In this document: one piece after another, positions 25,422 through 35,118 of the stretch
Layout of the letters: every line of letters begins with the position of its first letter
Numbering within the stretch: the stretch's first letter is position 1
Assembly (NCBI RefSeq): GCF_002153655.1
Contig: NZ_JOPJ01000004.1
Location: 1 to 64,000, forward strand
DNA: 64,000 nucleotides
Direction of reading: 5' to 3'
Origin: Acetobacter okinawensis
GTDB taxonomy: Bacteria > Pseudomonadota > Alphaproteobacteria > Acetobacterales > Acetobacteraceae
Notes under the pieces: model-generated
Database searches by the model: none
Told to the model about the DNA's origin: nothing
The model's input: the letters and a program-made list of their open reading frames with translations, nothing else
Translations under genes and position numbers: made by a program

Positions 25422-27878
25422 TCAGAATTGCTGGCCGAAGCCGAAGCGAAGGAGCTGTGTGCGGTCATTATAGCTGCGTCTGATCGGCACACCAAGGTCA
25501 ATATTCAACAACCCAAACGGACTTTTCCACGAAAAGCCTGCGCCCGCACTAACGCGTGGGCTGACCATATCACCCGAGATTGCCGTGTAGTTCGCGCCAT
25601 CGGTTGCTGGGTTGGTGTACAAGTGTTTGACACGTACGCCAGCCACACTCCCCATATCCACGAATGTACGACCACCCACCCCCATATCCGTCAGGAAAGG
25701 AATGGGGAAGTTCAACTGGGCGGAGGCATTATACATAAACCGCCCACCGATCAGATCTTCGGACTGATGGGCTGCATTCCCAACACTTCGTGGGCCAGCG
25801 CCCCCATCAAGGAAGCCGCGCAGACTTGTGCCACCCAGATAGAAGTTATCAATCACGTCACGGCGGCCATGGTTGCCCCAGTCGGCCAGATACCCGGCAC
25901 CACCACGGAAAGCCAGCGTCCAGTTATGGCTGTTGGTCAGATCATCAAGAGGGATGTAATACCCGCCGTTGATCTTACCACGAACGTAGTTTTCATCCCC
26001 GCCGATACCGGCAAAATCCCCACCTACGGACACGAAGTAACCACTATGCGGCTGCATGCGGTTGTCGCGCCTGTCATACATGATGGTTGTCCCGATCTGG
26101 GACAGCAGGGACTTGCCAATCTGGTCCTGAATATAGGGCGAGGATTCACTCCACGCGTTGCTCACCCAGCGGCGGATCAGGCTGTAATTCCAGGACTGGG
26201 AAAGATAACGGTTATACGAATACCCCATACGCAGGGTAATCCCGTAACGCCCTTCCGAGTAGTTCTGGTACGTCTGATAGTTATTTTCGATGAAGAAAAT
26301 ATCTGCCCCGACAACCATGTTCCGCCCGAGGAAGACCGGATCTGTCACGGAGAGGTCTGCCTGCTTCTGGTAATACGAAACAGTACCCGAGAACCCGGCG
26401 TCAATCCCCGTACCCAGCAGGTTGTGCTGCTTGAGCCCGACGTTACCGATAATACCAACGTCGGTTGAGTACCCGCCGCCGAGGGAGAATTCACCCGTTG
26501 GTTTTTCTACAACATTGACAGACACGTTTGCGCGGTCAGGGGAGGAGCCGGGCGCATCCTTGACGTCCACCGTTTTGAAGTAGCCCAGATCCTGGACCCC
26601 TTCCTTGGCGTATTTTTTGTAGCTGCTCGTATAGGGATCACCCTCTGCAAATGGCAGCTGACGACGGATGACATTGTCCTGCGTAATGGTGTTGCCGTTA
26701 ATATCGATCCGCTCAATGTAACGGCGCGGGCCTTCACTAACGTCAAAGAGCAGATTGACAATGCGCTTTTCAGGGTTACGCGCAATGGTCGGGCGCACCA
26801 CCGCAAACGGATGGCCCTGCGACTGGAGCAGTTCCTCTATATCCGTCGCATTATCCTGCACGGCCTTGCCATCATACCACTGGTGCGGAAACAGCTCGAC
26901 GTATTTACGCAGGGATTTGGCAGGCACGTGCCGCAGGCTGGAGCGGATATCCACCTTACCCAGACGGTAGCGTATGCCCTCGTCCATGGTGATGGTGATG
27001 TAGAAGGATTTGCGATCCGGCGACAGCTCACCCTTTACGTCCTTGATCTGGAAATCCACATAACCGTTGTGCAGATAAAAACGCCGCAGCAGTTCCCCGT
27101 CATATTTTACGCGTTCGGGATTATATTCATCTGACGAACCGAGAAAGTGATACCAGGCCGTCTCCTTGGAGGACACAACACCAGCAAGTTCGGCTTCGCT
27201 GTACGCTTTGTTCCCGACAAACGCGATTTTACGAATTTTTGTGTTCGGGCCTTCATTGATCTGGAAGATCACGTCCACACGGTTGTGGGCCAGACGGACA
27301 ATCTGAGGCGTGACCACAGCCGCAAAGCGCGACTTCTGGGCATAAACCTCCAGAATATGCTGCCGGTCATCCGCCGTTGTTTCTGCCGAGAACACCGCAC
27401 GTGGGCGCAGGGAGAGCACCTTGCGCAGGTCCTCATCCTTGGCGGCGTGGTTACCCTCAAACACGATCCGGTTGACGATCGGGTTTTCCTTCAGCTTCAC
27501 GAGCAGCGTACTGCCCTCGCGCCGCAAGGTCACGTCTTTGAACAGCCCTGTTGCGTACAGGGTCTTCAAAGACCGGTCGAGGTCATCCTGCGTGAAGGGG
27601 TCCCCCGGACGGACAACCATGTAGGACAGAACCGTATTGGTCTCGATACGGGTATTGCCTGAGACACGGATCTCATCAATCACGCCAACTGGGGCTGGCT
27701 GTGCGGGTGCGGCATCGGGTTGTGGCCCGGCACCTTCGGAATCGCCCTGAGGCGATGCAACAACAGCTGCTGGTGCCTGTGTGTCCGGGTTCTGGGCGGC
27801 CATAGCCCCCCGTCCCTCGATCAGGAAAAAAGGCAACATGCAGACAGAAACGAACAGGGCCGAACGTTTACCCGCCAA
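25422..27878 (-). CDS. bamA: Outer membrane protein assembly factor BamA
   Basis: BamA is the core Omp85 channel that folds beta-barrel proteins into the outer membrane. The 818-residue protein has a signal sequence, an Ala/Pro/Gln-rich region, and five POTRA domains from about residue 65 (VIDEIRVSGNTRIETNTVLSY is the first) to 430. The 16-strand barrel from about 450 includes the Omp85 lid-loop motif VRGKINGGYY/LRGFLDGG type (SLRGFLDGGAGP). It ends in the C-terminal phenylalanine of the outer-membrane signature (FGFGQQF). rseP is upstream and skp immediately downstream. Confidence 0.96.
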   Translation of the reverse strand: MAGKRSALFVSVCMLPFFLIEGRGAMAAQNPDTQAPAAVVASPQGDSEGAGPQPDAAPAQPAPVGVIDEIRVSGNTRIETNTVLSYMVVRPGDPFTQDDLDRSLKTLYATGLFKDVTLRREGSTLLVKLKENPIVNRIVFEGNHAAKDEDLRKVLSLRPRAVFSAETTADDRQHILEVYAQKSRFAAVVTPQIVRLAHNRVDVIFQINEGPNTKIRKIAFVGNKAYSEAELAGVVSSKETAWYHFLGSSDEYNPERVKYDGELLRRFYLHNGYVDFQIKDVKGELSPDRKSFYITITMDEGIRYRLGKVDIRSSLRHVPAKSLRKYVELFPHQWYDGKAVQDNATDIEELLQSQGHPFAVVRPTIARNPEKRIVNLLFDVSEGPRRYIERIDINGNTITQDNVIRRQLPFAEGDPYTSSYKKYAKEGVQDLGYFKTVDVKDAPGSSPDRANVSVNVVEKPTGEFSLGGGYSTDVGIIGNVGLKQHNLLGTGIDAGFSGTVSYYQKQADLSVTDPVFLGRNMVVGADIFFIENNYQTYQNYSEGRYGITLRMGYSYNRYLSQSWNYSLIRRWVSNAWSESSPYIQDQIGKSLLSQIGTTIMYDRRDNRMQPHSGYFVSVGGDFAGIGGDENYVRGKINGGYYIPLDDLTNSHNWTLAFRGGAGYLADWGNHGRRDVIDNFYLGGTSLRGFLDGGAGPRSVGNAAHQSEDLIGGRFMYNASAQLNFPIPFLTDMGVGGRTFVDMGSVAGVRVKHLYTNPATDGANYTAISGDMVSPRVSAGAGFSWKSPFGLLNIDLGVPIRRSYNDRTQLLRFGFGQQF

Positions 27879-28005
27879 GATCTGCCTCCCTCCATCCGGG
27901 TCGGTTCAGCACGGAAGCCCATCCCCCGTTTCTGTCGCGCCCGCAAGGGACGTATCCGAATTTACCCTTGTCACGCAAGCCTTACCCTTCCAGTCCAGTT
28001 CACTA

Positions 28006-29124
28006 TCAACCCGCGAGCGATGCAACCCACCTGAACAGCCCGAAGCTGGACAGATCATTGAACGTCGAAAACAGAAACAGACCCGCCAGCAAGGCAAACC
28101 CGGTCTGGAAACTAACCTCTTGCACCCGCTTGGAAACTGGGCGTCCTCTTATTGCCTCTATGGCATAAAAAACCAGACGTCCACCATCAAGAAGTGGAAC
28201 GGGAAAGAGATTGATAAGACCCAGATTAACCGACAGCAACGCCATGAAGGACAACAGGCTGGCAAAGCCATATTGCGCGACCTGACCCGAGAGCTGGGCG
28301 ATCTTGAGTGGACCACCCAAATCCCGCGCCGTGTGCTGGCCGCTAAAGATTTGCCACACCCCATTCAGGGTTTGCGTAACCGTCTTCCACGTGGCCTGTG
28401 CGCCTGCGCCAATGGCCTGCGGCAAAGGCAGCGCCTTACCCGGCTCCACCGCAAACACCACCCCAAGCAGGCCACGGGCAGCACCACCTGCGTGCGAATC
28501 CTGCGTGGTGCCAATGGTAATGGGAATATCCATCTGCTGGCCATTACGCTGCACCAGCAGTGTTGTCTTCTGCCCCGGCTCCTGCGCTACAGTGGCCTGC
28601 GCATCCTCCACACTGGAGACATCATGCGTGCCAATGCGCAGGATTACATCGCCCTTCTGCAAGGCCGCACTCTGCGCCGCGCTACCGGGCATGACGGAAG
28701 AAACCTCGTTACGCACATGGGGCTGACCGGCTGTCGCAAACAGCAGCACAAACAGCGCAAAAGCCAGAATGAAATTGAAAACAGGCCCAGCCAGAATAAC
28801 AATGGCCCGTGACCAGACCGACTTATCATGGAAAGTCCGGCCCGGAATCCATGCGGCTTTCTGCTCCGGTGTTGCGTCCTCGGGGTCATCAAACCCGTGC
28901 GGGCGCACGTAGCCGCCCAGAGGAATCGGGCAGATGCGCCATTCTGTCCCGCTTCTGTCCTGCCATTTGAACAGGGCGGGGCCGAACCCGAGAGAGAATA
29001 CCTCCACATGCACACCGCGCCAGCGTGCAGCAAGGTAGTGCCCGAGTTCGTGGAAGGTGACCAGAACGCCCAGCACAAAAACGAAGGAAATCAGGGTGCG
29101 TAGATAATCGTGTATCATCATCAT
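28006..29124 (-). CDS. rseP: RIP metalloprotease RseP (site-2 protease)
   Basis: RseP is an intramembrane zinc protease that cuts anti-sigma factors in envelope stress and clears signal peptides. The 372-residue protein has the zinc motif FHELGHYLAAR in the first membrane helix (residues about 24-34), and one recognisable PDZ domain around 140-230 (NEVSSVMPGSAAQSAALQKGDVI). The second metal-site motif is NLFPVPLLDGGRL near 325 with the Asp ligand. Compared with E. coli RseP (450 residues, two PDZ domains) it is the shorter alphaproteobacterial form. ATG choice among three adjacent Met codons is open. It lies between dxr and bamA. Confidence 0.95.
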   Translation of the reverse strand: MMMIHDYLRTLISFVFVLGVLVTFHELGHYLAARWRGVHVEVFSLGFGPALFKWQDRSGTEWRICPIPLGGYVRPHGFDDPEDATPEQKAAWIPGRTFHDKSVWSRAIVILAGPVFNFILAFALFVLLFATAGQPHVRNEVSSVMPGSAAQSAALQKGDVILRIGTHDVSSVEDAQATVAQEPGQKTTLLVQRNGQQMDIPITIGTTQDSHAGGAARGLLGVVFAVEPGKALPLPQAIGAGAQATWKTVTQTLNGVWQIFSGQHTARDLGGPLKIAQLSGQVAQYGFASLLSFMALLSVNLGLINLFPVPLLDGGRLVFYAIEAIRGRPVSKRVQEVSFQTGFALLAGLFLFSTFNDLSSFGLFRWVASLAG

Positions 29125-29155
29125 TCCTCCGATATCGGGAGTGAAGGCCGCTTTC

Positions 29156-30313
29156 TCAAGCGACTGCGGGGGAAATCAGGTGCAGGGCAACCCGGCGGGC
29201 CTCCGCATCCCAGTGCAGGACCGCATCCAACGTATCGGCCGGAGGAGCGCCCAGAGTGTCCATGGTCTCTTCCACCACACGTGCGATGTCCAGAAAACCG
29301 ATCCGTTCCGCAAGGAATGCCTCAACCGCAATCTCATTAGCAGCAGACAGGATGGCCGGAACCGCCTTGCCCGCCCGCAAAGCCTGCCGCGCAAGACGGA
29401 GAGCAGGAAAGCGCACCTCATCCGGTGCAATAAACTCCAGCGTTCCAAAAGCGGCAAGGTCCAGACGGGAGGATGTGGTGGGCATGCGCTGGGGCCAGGC
29501 CAATGCATGAGCAATAGGGATGCGCATATCGGCCGAGCCCATCTGGGCGATCAGGCTGCCATCGGTGTACTGCACCATGCCGTGCACAACAGACTGGGGG
29601 TGCACCAGCACGTCAATCCGGTCTTCCGTCAGGTCAAAAATACGGGCAGCCTCAATCACTTCCAGCCCCTTGTTGAACATGGTGGCGGAATCGATGCTGA
29701 TTTTGGCCCCCATGCTCCATGTCGGGTGTTTGAGCGCCTGAGCAGGTGTTGCAGCCCGCATGACATCAAGCGAAGCATTGCGGAAGGGCCCACCTGAGGC
29801 CGTAAGGATGATTTTTTCTACCTGATCAGCCTGCCGGTCCGCCATAGACTGGTAAACGGCGTTATGCTCGGAATCGACCGGGAGCAGCGTGGCCCCGGCA
29901 TCGCGCACCGCACGGAGCATCACGTCCCCTGCGCAGACCAGCGCCTCCTTGTTAGCCAGCGCTATGCTGTTGCCGTTCTTAACCGCAGCAAGGGTGGGTT
30001 CCAGACCGGCTGCCCCCGTAATGGCGGCCATGGTCCAGTCCGCAGGCAGGGCGGCGGCCTCAATAACCGCCTTGCGGCCACAGGCGATCTCCACACCACT
30101 CCCGGCCAGAAGGGCCTTGAGTTCGGGGTATGCGCTCTCATCCGCCAGAACTGCCAGTTCCGCCTTCAGACTCCGTGCCTGCTCGGCCAGTTTGGCGGCA
30201 TTTTTGCCCCCCACAAGCGCACGCACCCGGAACTGCTCCCGCGCCTGCTCCAGCAGATCCACGGTGGAGCAGCCAATGCTGCCGGTAGTCCCCAGAACGG
30301 TTACGGTTCTCAT
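29156..30313 (-). CDS. dxr: 1-deoxy-D-xylulose-5-phosphate reductoisomerase
   Basis: Dxr makes 2-C-methyl-D-erythritol 4-phosphate with NADPH, the committing step of the MEP isoprenoid pathway. In 385 residues: the NADPH-binding start TVTVLGTTGSIGCSTVDLLE, ALANKEALVCAGD near 115, the metal-binding and substrate loop VDSEHNAVYQ near 146, LTASGGPFRN near 178, the flexible-loop segment HPTWSMGAKISIDSATMFNKGLE, and HPQSVVHGMVQY. Products feed UppS, encoded just upstream in the same unit. Confidence 0.96.
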   Translation of the reverse strand: MRTVTVLGTTGSIGCSTVDLLEQAREQFRVRALVGGKNAAKLAEQARSLKAELAVLADESAYPELKALLAGSGVEIACGRKAVIEAAALPADWTMAAITGAAGLEPTLAAVKNGNSIALANKEALVCAGDVMLRAVRDAGATLLPVDSEHNAVYQSMADRQADQVEKIILTASGGPFRNASLDVMRAATPAQALKHPTWSMGAKISIDSATMFNKGLEVIEAARIFDLTEDRIDVLVHPQSVVHGMVQYTDGSLIAQMGSADMRIPIAHALAWPQRMPTTSSRLDLAAFGTLEFIAPDEVRFPALRLARQALRAGKAVPAILSAANEIAVEAFLAERIGFLDIARVVEETMDTLGAPPADTLDAVLHWDAEARRVALHLISPAVA

Positions 30314-30379
30314 GCTTTGTCTTCCACACCCAAAAATAACAGATGCCCTGACAGCCTAGGCCACAGAGCCATAACGCGA

Positions 30380-31210
30380 CTAACCCGGCATGCCAGCAAC
30401 AAGGGCATGGACAAGGTCATGCAGACCAGCGCTCCAGAATGGTGCTCCCGGCACAGCAAGGGAGATGGCCGCGGCAACAGGTGCTGCAATGACCAGACCA
30501 TCAAACCGGTCAAGCAGACCACCATGCCCGGGCAGCAGCTTACCGGAGTCCTTGACCCCCAGAGCCCGCTTCATCGCACTTTCCACCAGATCACCGGTCT
30601 GGGCGGACAGACCCAGAAGCCCCCCCCAGACCAAGGCGGAGCCAGCCCCACCAAACCCGGACAGGAGCGCAACCGCCCCCCCCATAAGCACGGCCCCCAC
30701 AAGGCCGCCAAGCGCACCAGATCGGGTTTTGCCGGGGGAGATGCGCGGCGCAAGCTTTGGTCCACCAATCATCCGCCCGGCCATATAGGCCGAGGTATCG
30801 CTCGCCACCACAACGGCCACAACAAACAGGACAGGCCACACGCTGTCCTGCCGGAGCCAGAGCAGAGCCGTACCTGCCATGATGATCACACTCATGACCG
30901 CGCAAAGCGGTGCGCCAAACACGCAGGCGCTGATACAGAACAGGATAAAATAACCCCAGTGCCCCGCCGCAGCAGACAGGCCGGCACAAACCGCCCACAG
31001 CACATACAGCCCGCCACGCAGGCTTTGAACCCGTAGCCTGAAAAGACCCGCAGCTTCTGCCGCCATCCCCCCCATGGCCAGCAGAACCATGAGTGTATAG
31101 GCAATGCCACCAAGGCCAATACAGCCCCCGGCGACCACCACCATGACCAGAGCAGAAAGAACACGCGGCCGCAGGTCACGCCATGCGCTGGATTGCCCGC
31201 CCCCCGTCAT
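30380..31210 (-). CDS. cdsA: Phosphatidate cytidylyltransferase
   Basis: CdsA makes CDP-diacylglycerol for all phospholipids. The 276-residue membrane protein has about eight helices and the family signature near the C-terminus, beginning SAQTGDLVESAMKRALGVKDSGKLLPGHGGLLDRFD, which carries the metal-binding Asp residues. Its ATG overlaps the uppS stop by four bases. The uppS-cdsA-dxr-rseP order is standard in proteobacteria. Confidence 0.95.
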   Translation of the reverse strand: MTGGGQSSAWRDLRPRVLSALVMVVVAGGCIGLGGIAYTLMVLLAMGGMAAEAAGLFRLRVQSLRGGLYVLWAVCAGLSAAAGHWGYFILFCISACVFGAPLCAVMSVIIMAGTALLWLRQDSVWPVLFVVAVVVASDTSAYMAGRMIGGPKLAPRISPGKTRSGALGGLVGAVLMGGAVALLSGFGGAGSALVWGGLLGLSAQTGDLVESAMKRALGVKDSGKLLPGHGGLLDRFDGLVIAAPVAAAISLAVPGAPFWSAGLHDLVHALVAGMPG

Positions 31211-31947
31211 GCGGATGCCGATGGCCGGGCGCCAAAACGCCGCTCGCGGCGCGCATAAAGGTCAAGCACCGTTGCAAAATGCCCTTCGTTAAAATCAGGC
31301 CAGAACACGTCAAGAAAAACAAGTTCGGCATATGCACTCTGCCAGAGCAGAAAATTGGAAAGCCGATATTCACCACTCGTGCGCACCATCACATCGGGGT
31401 CGGGCACGCCTGCGGTCCACAGGTGGTTGGTAAAAAGGTCTTCGTTAATCTGGTCTGGGGTCAGCCAGCCGTCGCGCACTTCCTGCGCAACACGCCGCAC
31501 CGCCTGCATAATATCCCCCCGTCCACCGTAGGAAAGGGCGAGCAGCAGAACCAGCCGTTTGTTATTGCGGGTCATGGCCTCAGCCCGCGACAGTTCATCA
31601 CGCAAGGCAGGCTCAAACCGGCTCAGGTCACCAATAAAGCGCAGACACACGCCTTCTGTATGCAGTTCCTTCACCTTATGGCGCAGGTAGTAGCGCAGGA
31701 GGCCGGTCAGGTCCGATACCTCCTTGGGGCCACGCGACCAGTTTTCGGATGAAAACGCATACAGGGTCAGGTAGGGAACACCCCGCTGAATAGCCGCCCT
31801 GATGCACCGCCCCACAGCCTCTGCCCCGGCACGGTGCCCCGCCAGACGCGGCAACCCCCGCTCGCACGCCCAGCGGCCATTGCCATCCATGATAATGGCG
31901 ACATGCGAAGGTACCGACGGCTTTTTGTCGGCTAACTGGAGAGACAT
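31207..31947 (-). CDS. uppS: Isoprenyl transferase (undecaprenyl diphosphate synthase)
   Basis: This cis-prenyltransferase makes the C55 carrier lipid for peptidoglycan and O-antigen. The 246-residue protein has the catalytic-Asp motif AIIMDGNGRWA at residues 17-27, then HRAGAEAVGRCI, the TLYAFSSENWSRG segment near 70, ALSYGGRGDI near 143, and the C-terminal PDVMVRTSGEYRLSNFLLWQSAYAEL region that binds the diphosphate. Cell-wall and LPS neighbours agree with the role. Confidence 0.96.
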   Translation of the reverse strand: MSLQLADKKPSVPSHVAIIMDGNGRWACERGLPRLAGHRAGAEAVGRCIRAAIQRGVPYLTLYAFSSENWSRGPKEVSDLTGLLRYYLRHKVKELHTEGVCLRFIGDLSRFEPALRDELSRAEAMTRNNKRLVLLLALSYGGRGDIMQAVRRVAQEVRDGWLTPDQINEDLFTNHLWTAGVPDPDVMVRTSGEYRLSNFLLWQSAYAELVFLDVFWPDFNEGHFATVLDLYARRERRFGARPSASA

Positions 31948-32010
31948 AGCAGGAAAAAATCCACCGTTTCAGTTCAGCGGGGCAAGGGGCAGCCCAAGCC
32001 GGGCAGGCCC

Positions 32011-32574
32011 TTAGACCTGTTTAATTTCCTTCTCTTTTTCAGCCAGCATGTCATCCACTTTTTTCACATACTGATCTGTCGTTTTCTGTATGGCGTCAGA
32101 CCATGCCTTGACGTCATCCTGGCTGATGTCGCCCTTTTTTTCAAAACCCTTGGCTTTGTCCATGCCATCACGGCGCACACCGCGCACGGCAATTTTGGCA
32201 CCTTCGGCATAGCGGGCTGCGGCTTTTGCCAGCTCGTTACGGCGCTCTTCCGTCAACTGCGGGATCGGCACGCGGATGGTCTGCCCCTCACCCGCCGGGT
32301 TCAGCCCCAGACCGGCATCCCGAATGGCACGTTCTACCGCACCCGCCAGAACACGGTCCCAGACCTGCACGGTAATCATCCGCGCTTCCGGCACTGCAAT
32401 GGAGGCAACCTGCGTTAGCGGCACTTCACCACCATAGGCTTCCACCCGCACGGGTTCGAGCAGCGCGGGGCTAGCGCGCCCAGAGCGCAGGCCCGAAAAA
32501 TCCCGGCGCAGGCTTTCCAGTGCGCCATCCATGCGGCGCTTGAGGTCATCAAGCAGGTCATTCAAGTCAGACAC
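32011..32574 (-). CDS. frr: Ribosome recycling factor
   Basis: RRF releases ribosomes from mRNA after termination, with EF-G. The 187-residue protein starts with the helical LKRRMDGALESLRRDFSGLRSGRASPALLEPV. It continues with the domain II segment (LTQVASIAVPEARMITVQVWD) and ends with the two long helices of domain I (RVPIPQLTEERRNELAKAAARYAE; KKVDDMLAEKEKEIKQV). pyrH is 36 bases upstream, uppS downstream. Confidence 0.97.
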   Translation of the reverse strand: MSDLNDLLDDLKRRMDGALESLRRDFSGLRSGRASPALLEPVRVEAYGGEVPLTQVASIAVPEARMITVQVWDRVLAGAVERAIRDAGLGLNPAGEGQTIRVPIPQLTEERRNELAKAAARYAEGAKIAVRGVRRDGMDKAKGFEKKGDISQDDVKAWSDAIQKTTDQYVKKVDDMLAEKEKEIKQV

Positions 32575-32610
32575 GGTGGTTTCTCCCGTTTTTTTCTCAG
32601 AGGCTGTGCG

Positions 32611-33348
32611 TCAGGTTGCTTCGATAATGCGCGTAAAAGCGCCCTCGCCACGCATAACGCGGCCGAACGAACCTTCCTCGCCGATATTGAACACAATGAT
32701 CGGCAACCGATTTTCCCGCGCAAGGCTGATGGCTGCTGCGTCCATAACACTCAACTGGTTGGAAAGAACTGTCATATATGTCAGCTCATCATACCGTGTA
32801 GCGCTGGGGTCCTGCTTGGGGTCAGCGGAATAGACACCATCAACCTGTGTGCCTTTAAGCAGAATATCGCATTCCATTTCCGCAGCACGCAGGGCGGCCG
32901 CCGTATCCGTGGTAAAGAAGGGGTTGCCGGTCCCGGCGGCAAAAATAACCACCCGCCCCTTTTCCATATGCCGCACGGCCCGCCGCCGGATGTAGGGCTC
33001 AGCTACGGATGACATATGGATAGCGGACATAACCCGCGTTGTTATAAGCTCACGCTCAAGCGCGTTCTGGAGCAGCAGCGCGTTAATCACGGTTGCCAGC
33101 ATGCCCGCGTAGTCACCCTGCGCGCGGTCCATGCCCTTGGCGGCAGCCGCCACCCCACGAAAAATGTTGCCACCGCCCACAACAAGGCACACTTCCGTGC
33201 CGCTGCGAACGACCTCGGCAACATCCTTGGCAATACGCTCGACCGTCTTCTGCTCCACTCCAAAGGCGCCATCGCCCATCAGGGCTTCGCCTGACACCTT
33301 GAGCAAAACACGTTTACGGTTTGGCGTTTCAGCGACAGAAGCAGTCAT
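32611..33348 (-). CDS. pyrH: UMP kinase
   Basis: PyrH phosphorylates UMP to UDP and is usually activated by GTP and inhibited by UTP. The 245-residue amino-acid-kinase-fold protein has [18 protein letters not shown] at the start, [29 protein letters not shown] near 57, [17 protein letters not shown] near 140, and [13 protein letters not shown] near 165. The ATG has GAGGG upstream. In many genomes tsf precedes it; here era does, separated by 119 bases containing competing hairpins (listed separately). Confidence 0.96.
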   Translation of the reverse strand: MTASVAETPNRKRVLLKVSGEALMGDGAFGVEQKTVERIAKDVAEVVRSGTEVCLVVGGGNIFRGVAAAAKGMDRAQGDYAGMLATVINALLLQNALERELITTRVMSAIHMSSVAEPYIRRRAVRHMEKGRVVIFAAGTGNPFFTTDTAAALRAAEMECDILLKGTQVDGVYSADPKQDPSATRYDELTYMTVLSNQLSVMDAAAISLARENRLPIIVFNIGEEGSFGRVMRGEGAFTRIIEAT

Positions 33349-33373
33349 AGGCCCTCAATCATGCAAAGTCCGA

Positions 33374-33409
33374 CAAAAAACAGACCTGCGCCACGCAGGT
33401 GTCGTGGCG
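33374..33409 (-). promoter_or_regulatory. Possible attenuator or terminator with mutually exclusive hairpins before pyrH
   Basis: Read on the minus strand, an upstream hairpin (arms CGCCACG and CGTGGCG, 33389-33409) shares its 3' arm with a second hairpin (arms ACCTGC and GCAGGT, 33384-33400). The second is followed within two bases by TGTTTTTTG (33374-33382). Only one can form at a time, the geometry of an antiterminator and terminator. It could instead simply be the terminator of era. Confidence 0.45.
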
Positions 33410-33467
33410 TCTCAGATCGCTCTCTCTTATCCTCCAAGGCGGATGGCCACAAGCGCCAAGCCGTGCT

Positions 33468-34367
33468 TTATGGCACGTCATCCAACCCGATCGCACGCAG
33501 GCGGGCCCGCTCCTCGTCCCACCCGGAACGCTCCTTGACGTTCAAAAACAGGTGGCAGGGCCGTTCCAGCAGACTGGCAAGCTGCTTGCGTGCGCGCTCG
33601 CCAATCTGTTTGATTTTCTGCCCGCCATTCCCGATAAGAATGGCTTTATGCCCGGTGCGCCCGACGTAAATGGTCACCTCAATCCGCACGGACCCATCGG
33701 GGCGTTCCTGAAAACTCTCCGTTTCCGCCGTGGTGCCATAGGGCACTTCCTCATGCGTCTGCATAAAAATCTGCTCGCGCACCAGCTCTGCGGCCAGCAG
33801 GCGGTCAGGCAGGTCGGTCAGGTCATCCTCGGGATACAGATACGGCCCTTCGGGCAGGCTGGAGGCCAGCTTGTCCAGCAGATCCTCTACCCCGCCACCT
33901 GTGCGCGCGCTGACCATAAACACATGCTCAACCGGCAGTTTTTCCGTAATTGCTGCGGTCAGGGGCAGTAGTGCGGAGGCAGGCACAAGGTCTGTCTTGT
34001 TCAGCACAAGCCATGTGGTGCGGCCAGTCTGGGCCAGACGATCGATGATCTCCTGCACCGCTTCAGTCAGGCCCGAGCGGGAGTCGACCAGCAGCAGGGT
34101 AACATCCGCATCATCCGAACCATTCCATGCGGCCGCGACCATGGCCCGGTCCAGCTTGCGCCGGGGTTTGAAAATTCCCGGCGTGTCCACCAGCAGAATC
34201 TGGCTGGCCCCGCGCATGAGAATACCCAGCACCCGGAACCGCGTTGTCTGCGCCTTGGGAGAAACAATGGAAAGTTTTGCACCCGCCATACGATTAAGCA
34301 GTGTGGACTTGCCAGCGTTTGGTGCACCCACCAGTGCCGCAAAGCCACAGCGTGTTATTTGTGTCAT
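33468..34367 (-). CDS. era: GTPase Era
   Basis: Era binds the 3' end of 16S rRNA and couples 30S maturation to growth. The 299 residues contain GAPNAGKSTLLNRM (G1, near 17), the TTRFRVLG switch, DTPGIFKP (G3), NKTDLVP (G4) and SARTGGG (G5). The C-terminal KH domain includes IGNGGQKIKQIGERARKQL near 245. The ATG at 34367 follows GAGG within the end of rnc; longer in-frame reading upstream is rnc overlap. The rnc-era pair links rRNA cleavage and 30S assembly. Confidence 0.96.
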   Translation of the reverse strand: MTQITRCGFAALVGAPNAGKSTLLNRMAGAKLSIVSPKAQTTRFRVLGILMRGASQILLVDTPGIFKPRRKLDRAMVAAAWNGSDDADVTLLLVDSRSGLTEAVQEIIDRLAQTGRTTWLVLNKTDLVPASALLPLTAAITEKLPVEHVFMVSARTGGGVEDLLDKLASSLPEGPYLYPEDDLTDLPDRLLAAELVREQIFMQTHEEVPYGTTAETESFQERPDGSVRIEVTIYVGRTGHKAILIGNGGQKIKQIGERARKQLASLLERPCHLFLNVKERSGWDEERARLRAIGLDDVP

Positions 34368-34377
34368 GCCTGTTGCC

Positions 34378-35118
34378 TCAGCCCTGATGGCTGCCTCCAA
34401 GTTTTTCCAGCAGGGTTGCTGCGGCAGAACTTTCTGCTGCCCGCTTGCTACCTGCGCATCCTTGCGCCGAATCCCCACCCGCGCTGACCTGCACCACAAA
34501 CTGCGGCGCATGCGAGGGGCCGTCGGCTCCTATTGTTTCATAATACGGCAGCCCCTGCCCGCGCCCTAGAACCCACTCCTGCAAGGCCGTTTTGGGGTCT
34601 TTGGGGGGGAGCGCCTGCGCGTCCAGTATGCGCTTCCAGCATGCGCGCACAATTTTGCGCGCCGGAGCCAGCCCACCATCCAGAAAGACTGCACCCAACA
34701 CGGCCTCCAGCCCATCGGCCACCACATTGGCTGCGGTCTGCACGCCTGCGCGGGCCTCATGCTCGGCAACGGACAGGGCATCGGCCAGACCAAGCTGATC
34801 GGCAATGTCGGCCAGTGTTGCACGTGAAACCAGATGGGCAAGTCTGGAGCCCAAAGCCCCTTCCTGCTCCCCGGGGAACCGCTCCAGCAGCAGTTCGGCC
34901 ATAAGCAGCCCCAGAACTCGGTCCCCGATAAACTCCAGCCGCTCGTTGGAGCCTGCCCCCTTGGCCTTGTTCCGCCTGCGCCCACCCGCCTTCTGATGTG
35001 CTGCAGAACGGTGAGTCAGCGCCTCCTGCAACAAGGAGGGGTTGGCAAAGCGGTAGCCCAGACGCTCCTGCAACGCCATGGATGCCTGATACTGGGGCGT
35101 GGAGGGGTCTGCACTCAT
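34378..35118 (-). CDS. rnc: Ribonuclease III
   Basis: RNase III cuts double-stranded RNA such as rRNA precursor stems. The 246-residue protein has the endonuclease domain with HRSA near 37, the signature NERLEFIGDRVLGLLMAELL near 58 (catalytic Glu and Asp), and VADGLEAVLGAVFLDGG near 135 with the second metal-binding acidic pair. A C-terminal double-stranded RNA-binding domain follows (TALQEWVLGRGQGLPYYE to the end, AAESSAAATLLEKL). Its ATG shares one base with the lepB stop. Confidence 0.96.
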   Translation of the reverse strand: MSADPSTPQYQASMALQERLGYRFANPSLLQEALTHRSAAHQKAGGRRRNKAKGAGSNERLEFIGDRVLGLLMAELLLERFPGEQEGALGSRLAHLVSRATLADIADQLGLADALSVAEHEARAGVQTAANVVADGLEAVLGAVFLDGGLAPARKIVRACWKRILDAQALPPKDPKTALQEWVLGRGQGLPYYETIGADGPSHAPQFVVQVSAGGDSAQGCAGSKRAAESSAAATLLEKLGGSHQG

